Of a stretch of DNA of 64,000 nucleotides, positions 35,766-46,450 are shown one piece after another. A program made the position numbers and the translations under genes. Within the stretch, counting starts at the first letter, position 1. Each line of letters opens with the position of its first letter. The DNA is from Trichobilharzia szidati (Eukaryota > Platyhelminthes > Trematoda > Strigeidida > Schistosomatidae). The DNA is taken from assembly GCA_944472155.2 (NCBI GenBank), contig OX235279.1, forward strand, positions 139,100,920-139,164,919, in the 5' to 3' direction. The notes beneath the pieces are model-generated. The model searched no databases. It had not been told where the DNA came from and saw only the letters and a program-made list of their open reading frames with translations.

Positions 35766-37079
35766 CCAGGTTATCAAGAATAACATAAAAACTACTGGAA
35801 TACCGACGTATTCAGAGAATGAGTTTCAATTGCAACTGGAATTCCTTGATAGATACAAAAGAATGATGGAATTTTCACCGAGTATTCAACACTGTGTAAT
35901 ATGCATAGTAAATCAATAACTTATAGTTCTGAACAGTTCATTTTTATTGCTTATTGAAAACTTACTGTGAATTACATGAAGTTTATTGTGTAATTCAGAT
36001 GAATGAATAAACATAAGTACTGCTCATGTCATTAGACGATACAGTTTAAAAATAAGCGATAAGTCTTCAGTTAAATATTTTCTGTCCATGCAAATTTTAA
36101 AAAAAGCTTTAGTTTGACCTATTTATTGACTTTTGTTTACAAAATCATTATTTGAGACCAATGGGATCCATTTCTTCAATAACGAGATATCTCTTTTAAA
36201 CTGTGATCACAAAGTCTATGAGTATCTAGTATAATTTACGATGTTCTTAATTAGCCACAAGATTAGAAGACACTGGCAGAGGCAAAGCTGAGCTAATCAC
36301 TGATTATTTTCTAAGCAAATGATTGGCTAATAAAGCATGAGGCCTTGGCGCTGTCAGTAAGATAAACGTCAACTCGCAATTAACAGGTTACCTTAAATGT
36401 ATCTATCACTGAATAACAACACTATGCTTACTTCCTTTGCCATTTTGAAAATATGAATGTGTGCTGAGACCATTGGTTCAAAGATATTCACAAAAGAAAC
36501 GCTGCTTGCTACACGAGCCGGTGATTTAGCAAAGGTACAATTCATGGGTCTGTTTCAGTTGGTAATACGATAAACAAATATGCTGCTCGGATTAACCTGT
36601 GAGATGATTCAAAAGTAAGTTATCATAAGGTTAAATGAATAAAGTAAGAACGATAGTTTGTTCAGGATAAGATGGTACTATGATTTATTTCTCATCAGCT
36701 GCTTACAGCCTAAATAAATTAATAAGTTTATGCAGAGAAGAGTTTTAGAATACTTGTAAATTTTACATGATCTCAGTTGACAGTAAGTTCCGAACCTAGT
36801 GAACAGTGCTCAGGAAACTACAGTTATAAAGTTTTTACACAAGCAGTTCAATTTTAAACAGAGTACATGTATGCATATAATGGTAAAGGAATTGCGTAAT
36901 AAGGAGTAGAGGTGAATAAGATGACGAACAACCAACAGATTAGGTAACAGTGTACTAAGTTCAACTCAAATCATAAAAACAAGAGACAAGCAAAATTACC
37001 TTATATGAAAAAGGGTAAAGTTAAAGGCGGAGATTACACAATAGAATGAAAGAGAGAGTAAAGATATCCAGTTACCACG
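35766..37079. other. No gene recognised
   Basis: AT-rich spacer. The 118-residue plus-strand ORF ending at 35919 starts in a SINE shadow and has no recognisable motif. Confidence 0.45.
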
Positions 37080-38705
37080 GCAAGGAAAGACTGATAAGTG
37101 CTTCTTTCTGAACAAATAAATCGGGTTTCAGGCGTTTGAAAAACGAGCTTTTTTCTTTGATAATTGTAAAGGATTTTCCTATTTCCACCTCATGACCTGT
37201 ATCAAGGCGATGCCTGATAATGGCACTATTGTAAGCGTTAGTTTCCTTGGGACGTAGTCTTTTCAGTACATGTTCATAAAATCGGATATGAGCCCTTCTT
37301 TCTGTTCTCCCAATGTAACTGCTCCCTCAGATACACGTAAATTTGTGTACACAGTTGGAGTTAACATGATAATTTCGATTGTACCAAAAAGCATGTCAGA
37401 TAGATGGGAACCAACTTAACTGCAGGATAGGCCCTGGCTAGTGACGTACTCAATCTTCTGTTGACTATTGCTGAAATATTTCCACCTTTAAAATCCAGTT
37501 GGATGAAGACAGGCTTCTTCCCCACTGTGATTTGTTTGATGTTTGAGCCTTGACATCTTCCATCTTTGTTAATGAATCTCTGAGGGTAGCCGTTGTTTTT
37601 CAACATCTTTCAGAGAATCATAAATTCTTCTTCTAGTTTCTCTGAAGAGCATGTCCTCGTAGCTCTATAGTACAGAGTCTTGACTAGTGCTCGTTTAAAG
37701 CTATTTGCGCTAAAACTATTAAAATGTAGGTATTGCCCATTCCATGTAAGCTTTCGGTAAACTGACCTCTTGAGACTACCTTCTTCTAGGCGTTGCATGA
37801 CAATGTCAAGGCAGTGGAACTTTTCACCATTTTCAGCTTCCAAAGTGAATTCAGTATTTGTATGCGAGTTTATGAATAATCCTATTAGGTAGGAAGCATG
37901 ACTTTCATTGTTGCACACTATAAATATTTCATCTACATATTGACGATAAGAGGTTGTTTCATCGATTGCCTGCTTTTACTTTGTTTTCTCAAGGTTATAT
38001 ATGAAGATATCTGCTAAAACAGAACTAACTGGACTGCCCATCACTAAATCATCTATTTGGTGGTAAAGAGCATTGTCAAACTGGAATTGTACATCAGTGG
38101 TACACATTAGTAGTAGGCATTTGACTTTCGATCCTGACAGTGGGAGAAGATGAGAATGCTGACAGATGATCTCGACAGTTTCACTGACTGGGATCCTTTT
38201 GCACAAGGAGGTTACATCAGATGATACCATGACCTTATTTGAAACGTTCATGTGGTTTTCGCTTTCTGAGAAATAGAATGAGTCTTTCGTGGTGTACAGA
38301 GCTAGCCATTGACGAATGGGTTCCAACCTCTATGCAAGGCAACGAGCAATCTTATAATGACATGAGTTGATCATCGAAAGTACAGGTCTCAGGGGATTTT
38401 TTTATGTCTTTGGAAAGCCATACGTATACGGCAAACGGAACCTTCGGAGTTTTAAATCATTGTAAGCATCCTTGTTGATCAATTTCTTGTTCGGGAGATC
38501 TCTCAATACGTTTGTGACTCATTTTTCAGTTGCGTCTATCTTATCTTCTTGGCAGTCGTCAACTTTAAACCCCCACGGATCAATTAACATAGTTTTCATC
38601 TCTGAGATATAATCATATTTATCCATCAGCACCACTCCTGAGTTTGTCAGGTCGCAGTATGACTATTTTCTCACTATTTTTGAGCTCTCAATGCTTTTTG
38701 ATGCT
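37080..38705 (-). mobile_element. Penelope-like element PLE-5, full domain order, dead
   Basis: Right to left: EALRAQK and IVILRPDK (38700-38640), DKYDYISEMKTMLIDPWGF, LRRFRLPYTYGFPKT, MVSSDVTSLCKRIP (about 38240), YHQIDDLVMGSPVSSVLADI (about 38040), YRQYVDEIFIVCNN (about 37940), CLDIVMQRLEEGSLKRSVYR, then SSYIGRTERRAHIRFYEHVL (about 37320) and the tail VQKEALISLSLPW (about 37085). The catalytic box is YVDE: second Asp changed to Glu. Several stops and frameshifts. Family close to PLE-2 and PLE-8. Its 5' end abuts the 3' end of PLE-6. Confidence 0.9.
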
Positions 38706-39650
38706 CAAATAAAGTATAATTATATTTTAATAGTTTACACACAATGATAAGTTTTGTTATTGGTAATATTTCGAGCAAAATTACTGCCCGTGTTCACACC
38801 ACTGTTGCAATTGTTTGATTCACACATTTATGATTTGTACTCATATATATAGTTCATTATTTTTGCTCATTCATGTTTTTGTATTCAGAATTATATTCCA
38901 AGTTGTTGATAGTTGTACTGAGTCACCCTTGTTACATGTATCCGGTGTGACTTTAATGAATATCGATTCTGTTATAAGTCTTTCTTTCCATTTGTTCATG
39001 TTAGTTTTTAGAATACACACATTGTCCCAATCGATATTGTGGTTTTTGTCCCATGCATGTGCAGCTATCGATGAATTTTTTTCAAGATTTTTGTAGGCTT
39101 GTGTTCCTGTTGGTTGAGCTTTGGTTAGGCGTTTATGTTCATTCACTCTTATTTTGAGTGATCTGGACGTTTGCCCCACATATTTAGTCGGACAGTTAGC
39201 ACAAGATATTTTATAGATCAAGTTGTTTTTATCCATCATTTTTATGGGATCTTTCAGTTGATTTATTTTATTTTTGATTAGATTTGTCGGTTTAAAAGTT
39301 GTGTGAATGCCGATACTTTTGAGGTTCCTTTGAATTGCCTCTGATGTACCATTTTTATATGGTATTGTGACTGTTTTTTTGCATTCTTCCATCTCCGGTT
39401 TTACCCTCTTTTTTTCTTTTTTATATTACCTTTTATAAATTCTTTTGGGTAGTTGTTTTCGAGTAGCATCTTGAATAGGACGTTTATTTCTTTACACTGG
39501 TCCTCTGGCGTTGTTGTAAGTCTACGTATTCTATCTGCAAGACCTTGTATTAATCCTCGTTTCACCGTGAATGGATGAGCTGAGTGATAATCAAGGAATC
39601 TTCCAGAGTGTGTGGTTTTTCCGTATAGCTCTTAAGAAAGGATTTTGGAA
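38706..39650 (-). mobile_element. Penelope-like element PLE-6, 5'-truncated
   Basis: Contains the end of the RT (GKTTHSGRFLDYHSAHPFTV, about 39640-39570), linker ADRIRRLTTTPEDQ, an intact C-terminal frame with GIY-YIG, and a 3' untranslated region ending in a hammerhead-like segment near 38765-38800. One indel in an A-run near 39405 separates the two coding frames. Confidence 0.88.
38871..39392 (-). CDS. PLE-6 C-terminal frame with GIY-YIG endonuclease
   Basis: A 173-residue uninterrupted frame. The nuclease core is IYKISCANCPTKYVGQTSRS then LKIRVNEHKRL (residues about 78-110), followed by the typical PLE tail with AAHAWDKNHNIDWDNVCILK and ERLITESIFI. The GIY-YIG nuclease nicks target DNA to prime reverse transcription. 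It is not an independent gene: the RT part is truncated. The equivalent tail occurs at 63158-63418. Confidence 0.8.
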   Translation of the reverse strand: MEECKKTVTIPYKNGTSEAIQRNLKSIGIHTTFKPTNLIKNKINQLKDPIKMMDKNNLIYKISCANCPTKYVGQTSRSLKIRVNEHKRLTKAQPTGTQAYKNLEKNSSIAAHAWDKNHNIDWDNVCILKTNMNKWKERLITESIFIKVTPDTCNKGDSVQLSTTWNIILNTKT

Positions 39651-41169
39651 TATGATGTTGCTGGAATGGGGTATTGATCTGCGACGTCAACCAGCTTACC
39701 TCTTCTTGTCCTCATCAACGGGAATAAGGTTATTCAGTGACACTGTTTCTTTCTACAAAGTTATTCGGCAGTTCCATCCATAGGAATCAGTTTCAAAGTT
39801 GTTCTAGGTGCCAGACTTCATATAGTTATGTGACACTTATTTGTGTAAACAATGCAACAAGATCAATAGTGCCTCAAAAGTAATAAATAAATAACCAAAT
39901 AAGAATTAATATTATGACTAGTTTAAATTTTCTTTCAGCATTATAACAAGTGTGAACTTCACACGTTGCTCTTGTAGTTACAAAAATGACCTTCACAATA
40001 GCTCTATATTTAGTTCAGTAATTAAAAATGAACCAGACACTAAACACAACTTTCACCAGTTAATGATGATTCTTTCGTAAGCGTACTAAAACATTTATAT
40101 ATTTCAAAGGTAAAAAAAATCAGTTCTCAAATAGTAGTTACGTTGAAACAAATATACCCTGTCAACTGATGAAAGACATGAGACACAGCTACAAAACCAG
40201 ACACTAAACAAAGAAATCAGCCAATCAGAATATGTAGGTAGGCTTTGACACTGTCTCACAATTAGATTTATTAGGCTTAAAGAATGCACCACCATAAGAA
40301 TCACCTAACCAAGCCACAGGTATTCTCCTCTTTGTTTACAATGGCCACGCAGTATCACATATCTTCATGATAATTTCAAAAGCCTTTTAATCTATTTTCT
40401 AGATGCATTCAGTCATTTCTCGTACAAGGCATCCCAGTACTTTTGTGTTCAAGCGATTGAAACCTGTGATTATAATCTGACCGTCTGTATAGGTAATGCC
40501 TGTCAACAATAAAAGACATCGTTGAATACGGTTCCTTTAAATAGGATGTATATAATTGTTCTGGCATATACCATGCTTAGCTGTAATAATGATGAGTGGT
40601 ATTACTAGACCTTACTATATTCAGTGTGGATTGACAACTAACACGTGATGAATACGAGTAACAAGTGTATTTTCAGTAAACAGTTATTGCAACACATACC
40701 ATAACAGTTTGAACAAAAACAGATCAATCACACTATCCAAATGTAATGTTCATATCGCTTCTGTTGTTTTTTTCATTGACTGAGTGAATGTGACTCAAAG
40801 CTATTAGCAGACTGACTGGTCATGGAATTTTCATTATCCTTATCTAGTCTAGTTATTGAAAACTCATCATTAGGAAGTGTTTGTGGGTGATGATTCTCTT
40901 ACATAAGAAGTTCAATAAAATTATGTTCTGAACAAAATTAATAATGAAATTTGGATAAATAATGACTGAAAAAGTCAACTGTATAAAACTGAAGAAACCA
41001 TGCAGTTGTTGAGCACTGATTTCAAGCTAATCTGAAGAGAAATTAAAGAAGCAAAACTTGTGAATGCTGAAATTGTTTAATCGCTTGTCTGTGTAGTATT
41101 GTTCATGTTCAGTGGAACCGAAATATGAGTGAAGTAGATTTTATGTATACCACATCTCCACTGTTTTTT
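39651..41169. other. No gene recognised
   Basis: AT-rich spacer; ORFs at 39571-39783 and 40104-40304 are incidental. Confidence 0.45.
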
Positions 41170-41500
41170 GTTCCCTCTGATTACTCCCAACTCTGTTCCA
41201 TGTCATCCTCGGATCGAACTCTTCGCTTACCATTTGGGTTCCATTAGAGGGCATGATGCAATTCAACTTCACTCAACCGTGTTCCCAGAGCATGCTACCT
41301 TCCAGAGCACCCTATCACTTATCCTTTCCGGCCAGAGATCGGATCTTTGGCATCTAGGAAAGGTAGGTGCTGATGAAGGGCAAAAGTAGCCTATGGGAAA
41401 TGCTTTTGGTGACGCGTACACTAAGTCTCGGAACCACATAGAAGCAATGAACTGAGATCAGTGTTTAGAATTCAGATCTTGTTTTTCTTGATGATTGTTG
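41170..41500 (-). mobile_element. SR2-type LINE 3' fragment
   Basis: The plus strand carries the complement of the ORF2 C-terminus and 3' end (GTGGAACCCGAAAGG-type wording, and the region equivalent to 60830-61100). It lies next to a second, slightly different 3' fragment at 41590-42310 in the same orientation. Confidence 0.6.
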
Positions 41501-41589
41501 TAGTTCTCCATAGTGATTTCAGAGTGCGATTCATCTGGTCTTGATAGTCTTATTAGTGAGCTGTGCAGCTGAAACGATGCTGGCCATCA

Positions 41590-42310
41590 ATGCGGGTCCC
41601 ACTTTTGGGCATGAAACGTGATGCAACTCAACGGTCTGTTCAGCATGTGTCCAATCCATCTCCATCGCCTTTCAAATATTAATTTGACGACAGGTTCTTG
41701 GTCTGTTCGTTTCCAGAGTTCCTTTTTGCTTATTGTTCCTGACCGACTATCTAGTTTTCACTATGGAGTGAAGGTGGGCGTTGATGAAAGTTTGAAGACT
41801 ATTGGGAATGCCTTTGGTGATGTGCGCACCAAGTCTCTGAATCATATAGAACATCCGATTCTTCATGCCTGTACTGAGTGCAGCAGATTTGCATACTGAT
41901 TTGAGCTTAATGAAAGTCTGTCTTGGTTTTCTGATCTTGACTTTAACATCTTCATACGTGTCCCATGTAGTTGAAACGGTACTGAGTAGATGACAGAAAT
42001 GGTCTCGTACAAAGTTCTTCCATTGATAGTCATAGGTGCCTGTTGTTGTTAGTTTGTTAGTTGTCTTCATCACTTCTGTCTTATCTATGTTCACTTAAAT
42101 ACTTGTCTTCACGGCCTGACTCTTCTGTCCACTTTTTGGTTTTCACTTGCAGATGCACCTACAAATTTGTGCGACATAAAACGTAAATCATCAGCTCAGT
42201 TCAAATCTCCTATGATTTTACTGTCGACCCAATGTATGCCTCTCTTCTCATTCCACACGGATATTCACATGACTCAGTCCATCCCAACCAGGAATATCAT
42301 TACCGATATT
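41590..42310 (-). mobile_element. SR2-type LINE RT C-terminal fragment
   Basis: The minus-strand frame 41747-42094 has NIDKTEVMKTTN, TVSTTWDTYEDVKVKIRKPR then QTFIKLKSVCKSAAL, matching the 58-kb copy (INIDKTEVMK, STTGG..DEDIKARIGKARQAF). 5' truncated near 42310, where a VDWI-like piece remains. Confidence 0.75.
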
Positions 42311-42741
42311 ATATAAAACGATCCAAACTTCTTTAAAATTCAACAAATTGGCATTATGTCAACTGGCGATGCACACCAAACAATAGCTAATGTGATCGAA
42401 GAGTGTCTGTCTCTCACCCGACATATTGGACTTTTCATTGGAACTGCAGGTAGTTCATCCCGCAGTCAGCTGCTACTACATTTGATTGAAAAACTTGAAT
42501 TTTGTGATCATCTTTGAAATGAATAAGAGAAAGTGAAAATGGGGGACATAATAATTCAATTTATTGCAATGTTGAGTTGATATGAACGTGAGAATTTTTA
42601 AGTTCCACATTAGTAACAATCAAAATGAATTCACAGAAAGACCACTGATCAATAATATTGCACAAAAGATTTCAGTGCTCTTCATAAATTTAAACAAAAC
42701 AACAGCATGACATTTATTATGTTTCATTGCATTCTTATCAG
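42311..42741. other. No gene recognised
   Basis: AT-rich. It ends in a pyrimidine-rich tract and CAG that form the acceptor of the candidate exon at 42742. Confidence 0.4.
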
Positions 42742-42870
42742 GTGAAGATGAACTACGAAGGTTCGAATAAACGAATATTGAAGACAGCACAGAAAGTGGT
42801 TCAACGAAGAGTCTCTTTCCGACAAGTTCATTTACATGGCTGTAAAATACTACTAATATACAGTTGTTCG
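42742..42870 (+). CDS. Candidate internal exon (129 nt), unrecognised
   Basis: Acceptor TTTCATTGCATTCTTATCAG and donor GTAAGC bound exactly 43 codons with a single open frame: VKMNYEGSNKRILKTAQKVV then QRRVSFRQVHLHGCKILLIY and SCS. No family recognised and no partner exon in phase found nearby, so chance cannot be excluded. Confidence 0.35.
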
Positions 42871-42969
42871 GTAAGCATTCACAATATACTGCTCACAGAT
42901 ATTAATTATGGTAACACAAAGAACAGAACAAAATTTTATTCTCACTATAAATTAGTCAGAATTAAAAAA

Positions 42970-43080
42970 TATTCTTGATATGATTATGAGCAATAAATTG
43001 TGCTCAAAACGTCATCAGTAAATATTACTGTATAACACTGTGAGACTTTATCAAAATACATTTTACCCATAACGGAATTC
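42970..43080 (+). mobile_element. PLE 3'-end remnant with hammerhead-like motif
   Basis: CTTGATATGATTATGAGCAA...TGCTCAAAACGTCATCAG, then ATTACTG..TAACACTGTG, matches the 3' ends at 31403 (+) and 62925 (-). GAAA is AAAA here, so the motif is inactive. Confidence 0.6.
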
Positions 43081-43917
43081 TTGTGAAGTCCAGTCAAAAA
43101 TTATGAAAATCAACAGGTTTATATCAGGCGGTTTGTAGAAATGATGAAGCGTTTGGAAAATCAGATGTAATCAGAGACAACATAAAAAGGAAAGATGAAC
43201 ATGTATCATGTAAGAGACGGACAGACTAATTAGGGTTAAAACGTGTGAAGCGTAGCCAGTGAGGAAACACTAAAGGGAAATATGAATTTTGAAGCTAAGA
43301 CCAAGACAGATAAAGTTTGGCCAGTTTCTTTAAAGTGCACAGAATTGATTAATCGATGCATATGATTAGTGCTTTCGCAATACAAAAAAATGGGAATACT
43401 TAACATCTCAAGAGATTTCTCTTTTCTTCCTCAATAACGTTGGCTGCATTGTCTCACTAGACTGAGTTGTGATGCAAATATGTTCAACTGTAGCTCTTTT
43501 AATCGACCCACTGACTAACTGAGTTTCAACATAGAAATTTGCACAGAAATACAGCACATTCAAGTTACCACATTCCATGTGCCACATTAAGGTAAAGAAA
43601 AAAAAGAAAGAAAAAAGGTTGAAAAGAAATATAATTGGCACAAATGTGCGAGAGTATAAGTAATAACATGAAAAAGCATGAGCGTTTACTGGATATGGGA
43701 GATCACAAACAGGGATGGCATCAGTGCCATTGAGAATGATTTCGACATATATCACCAATAGACTCCGATCATTGGTTCTTAGCATCCTGAGGACTTCAAC
43801 CAGCCAGTCTCCACTGATATCACTTTGAAGACACGCAGGACTATGTCTTTTAGCCATTTTCGATAGAACATGGAGAGAATGACCTGCATACCTTAGTATT
43901 GAGAACTGGGTAATAAA
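43081..43917. other. No gene recognised
   Basis: The minus-strand 149-codon frame at 43408-43857 is the only longer ORF. It has a Phe-rich low-complexity middle, no recognisable domain and no supporting splice or composition signal, so I do not call it a gene. Confidence 0.35.
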
Positions 43918-44075
43918 ATTGGTTACAGGATTTCATCATGAGCTGACATTGGTTACAGAACCATTGGAAGACCTGGGAGTACTGGACAGCTGTTTCGTCC
44001 TAGTTTGGAACTCTTCTCTAACCAATGTCAGCTCATGATGAAATCCTGTAACCAATCAACCAAATCCCTACAAAC
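43918..44075. mobile_element. Hammerhead SINE fragment arranged as an inverted duplication
   Basis: Perfect 38-bp arms (43918-43955 and 44019-44056; starting ATTGGTTACAGG and ending CCTGTAACCAAT) flank 63 bases holding part of the family-1 SINE (minus strand GGACGAAACAGCTGTCCAGT, with stem II and cleavage site). The 5' core half is missing at the junction. Confidence 0.8.
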
Positions 44076-44369
44076 CAATTCTTGAATGGGTAATAAAATG
44101 TTCACGAAGTTTACGAAACACTAAACTGTATAAAATTTTACTTTCAAGAAGTCCTGTGAAAATATTGCTCGTTAGTTTAGTGAATCTGTCTGAAAGATTC
44201 GACTTATATAAGATTCGTTCTTATTTTAACAACTTCTGTTGAAAGGTCCAACTGTTTAATTTATTCACTAATTTTTGTCATGTCAGTCATTGAAACAGCT
44301 AGTCCCTTTGATAAATTTACGTAAGGCACTATTTCTTAATATATATACACATTAACCATAGTGGTAAAA
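44076..44369. other. Spacer before PLE-7
   Basis: AT-rich. Near 44290 AACAGCTAGTCCCTTTGATAAATT resembles the PLE-linked sequence at 16690 and 19568, so it may be a diverged PLE terminal piece. Confidence 0.35.
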
Positions 44370-45279
44370 GCATTCAAATTACAGATAAAATAACGACTAT
44401 GACAAGAAAGCTTTGGAACATATCAAAGCAGGTCCATACGCACTAGTACCAATAAACCAAAATGTCTAGTACTACGAACAGAGTGTGCAATCTACCTAGA
44501 GAATTGAAACGAAAACTAGGGAATTCAGTTTGGTTTTCAGTAGCTTTCAAAACAAACACGGCCGCGAGATTTTACGGAAGGCCGAAAATACATAAAATAA
44601 ATGTTCCTTTAAGAACAATAATTGATTTCACCAATTCATTGACATACACTTTGTTAAAACACATATCACGAATACTGAAACCACTTCAATACAATATTCC
44701 TTCGAGCATTAAAAAATATTGAGGAATTTAAAAGAAAAGTAATGGATATAATTATTGAAGAAGACGAAATTATGGCAAGTTTTGTTGTGGTTTCTTTATT
44801 TACTAGTATTTCGATATGCGATGTACTTAATATTATGAAATATGAACTTGAAGACAATCAACAAGTACTAACTAAATCCTTATTATCAATAGATGAAGTT
44901 ATAAAATGCTTAAAACTTTGTTTGGAATCTACATATTTTACCTTTAAAGACAAACTATACTGTGAAACAAATGGAGTTGCAATGGGTGCACCAGCATCTC
45001 CAATTGTAGCAAACCTATATATGAAAGCCCTAGACAAGTTTTAGTTGTCATCCTAGAATATGGTACAGATATGTAGATGACACATTTATCATCATAAAGA
45101 AAGCTGGAAAAGAAAACTTTCTGACAGAAATTAACTTAATCTCAGAATATTTAGAGTCTACTAATGAAGTAGAATCGGGTGAGGGAACTCTAAACTTTCT
45201 TGATTGTCTTATAAAAAGACAAACTGACGAGAAACTAAAGTTTACCATATGCAGAAAGCCGATACATTCCAACAAGTAT

Positions 45280-46008
45280 TTGAATTTCCAATCAGATCAT
45301 CCAATTGGAATGAAAGTTTCAGTAGCTTTAAATCTCGTTAACACAGCTACAAACATTATAACAGATAATGGTGAGATGGAGAACGTGATATCCAATATGA
45401 ACCACATTTTGATTGGAAATGGTTATCCGGAAAAGCTACTAGATAATATTATCAATAAAAAGGAGTATAAGGGAAAACAGAAAATTGAAAAATCTTGGCT
45501 ATCGACAATAGCCATTCCGTATCGAAAGGACACAGCTGAACAACTTCAAAGAATATTTGCTTCATATGACATTAAAGTCTATTTCAAGTCCTTTAATTCT
45601 CTAGAGAAATCTTTTGTGAATGTCAAAGATATGGTTCCCAAAATGTCACACAGTAATTGTATCTGTAGGATAAAGTGTTCAGAATGTGAATCATGCTACA
45701 TACTGGAGAGCAGTAGACAGGTGAAGGTCAGGGTGAATGAACATAGACTATGCACGAAACGTCCACCTAGAAATGAAGTAGAATTAAACAGTCTAGAGAT
45801 AAGGTTGACTATAGCAATGCAAGCAACAGAAAGCGGACATAAGATTGATTTCGACAACGTCGAAATTCTTGGAAGAGGATTTCATTCACATAAAGAAAGG
45901 TTGACTTCTGAAGCCTTGTATATTTCAACCACATCGAATGCAGTGAAGAGGAAAGAAGGGATAGACTATTCACCTATATGGCAAACTCTTATGAAGCAAG
46001 ACAGATAA
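45280..46008 (+). CDS. PLE-7 C-terminal frame with GIY-YIG-type domain
   Basis: A 242-residue uninterrupted frame that continues without a stop from the YVDD region (about 45055), so the functional open stretch is longer than the first ATG suggests. The nuclease region reads CICRIKCSECESCYILESSR then QVKVRVNEHRL. The glycine of the YIG motif is replaced (YIL), which should damage the endonuclease. The tail KERLTSEALYISTTSN matches other PLE ends. Confidence 0.75.
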   Translation: MNFQSDHPIGMKVSVALNLVNTATNIITDNGEMENVISNMNHILIGNGYPEKLLDNIINKKEYKGKQKIEKSWLSTIAIPYRKDTAEQLQRIFASYDIKVYFKSFNSLEKSFVNVKDMVPKMSHSNCICRIKCSECESCYILESSRQVKVRVNEHRLCTKRPPRNEVELNSLEIRLTIAMQATESGHKIDFDNVEILGRGFHSHKERLTSEALYISTTSNAVKRKEGIDYSPIWQTLMKQDR

Positions 46009-46109
46009 AAAAACAACAAACACTCTATGAGCCTCCATGACCTTTTAAAACATGTAGTATCATGTTTATCACATATGAATTCATGTATTTTCCACATGAC
46101 AAATAACAT

Positions 46110-46133
46110 ACATACATACACACACACACACTC
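46110..46133. repeat. CATA/CA microsatellite
   Basis: CATACATACATA followed by a CA run in the PLE-7 3' untranslated region. Confidence 0.9.
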
Positions 46134-46342
46134 ATACAAAACTAATCTGTACAAATCAACTACAGAAGAGTGAACACAACAAAAATTTGACATTAGTCAT
46201 TACAAAAATATATGTGATGACTGCTTACATATTTCTATAGGTATAAATGTCCATGGACAAATGACCTTCAAATAAACTGACTTCAATTTATGTAAAAAAT
46301 TTTTGACTAATTAGTTTGATGATTAATAAAAATCCGAATAAA

Positions 46343-46384
46343 TCTACTGAAGAAGCTGTGGCTTACACAGCGAAACGTTCAGAA
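46343..46384 (+). ncRNA. Hammerhead ribozyme candidate at the PLE-7 3' end
   Basis: Core CTGAAGA (46347-46353), one unpaired A, a perfect stem II GCTGTG (46355-46360) with CACAGC (46366-46371), GAAA (46372-46375), minimal C-G stem III and triplet GUU, then CAGA. Stem I is weak: TCT can pair AGA with an A-C mismatch beside the core. Core and stem II are fully conserved; activity is uncertain. Confidence 0.5.
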
Positions 46385-46450
46385 AAATCTTGTTTTGATT
46401 TTCTTAACACGCTGAGATTAATTTCAATAATTTATAATGAATCAATCTGA

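Larger units (their letters stand above)
44370..46450 (+). mobile_element. Penelope-like element PLE-7, best-preserved PLE in the window
   Basis: N-terminal remnant KKALEHIKAGPYALVPINQN, then ARFYGRPKIHKINVPLRTII (44562-44621), frame break near 44720, then MASFVVVSLFTSI and YCETNGVAMGAPASPIVANL (44742-45044), a break near 45040, then WYRYVDDTFIIIKK (YVDD 45070-45081, intact), NFLDCLIKRQTD, and the C-terminal frame from 45280. A 3' untranslated region with a CA microsatellite leads to a hammerhead candidate at 46343-46384. Confidence 0.9.

Noticed and set aside
35563..35919. 118-codon plus-strand ORF
   Set aside because: Crosses a SINE family 2 fragment; composition is that of translated repeat.
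43408..43857. 149-codon minus-strand ORF
   Set aside because: No domain, low-complexity Phe run in the middle, no splice or composition support; length is possible by chance.
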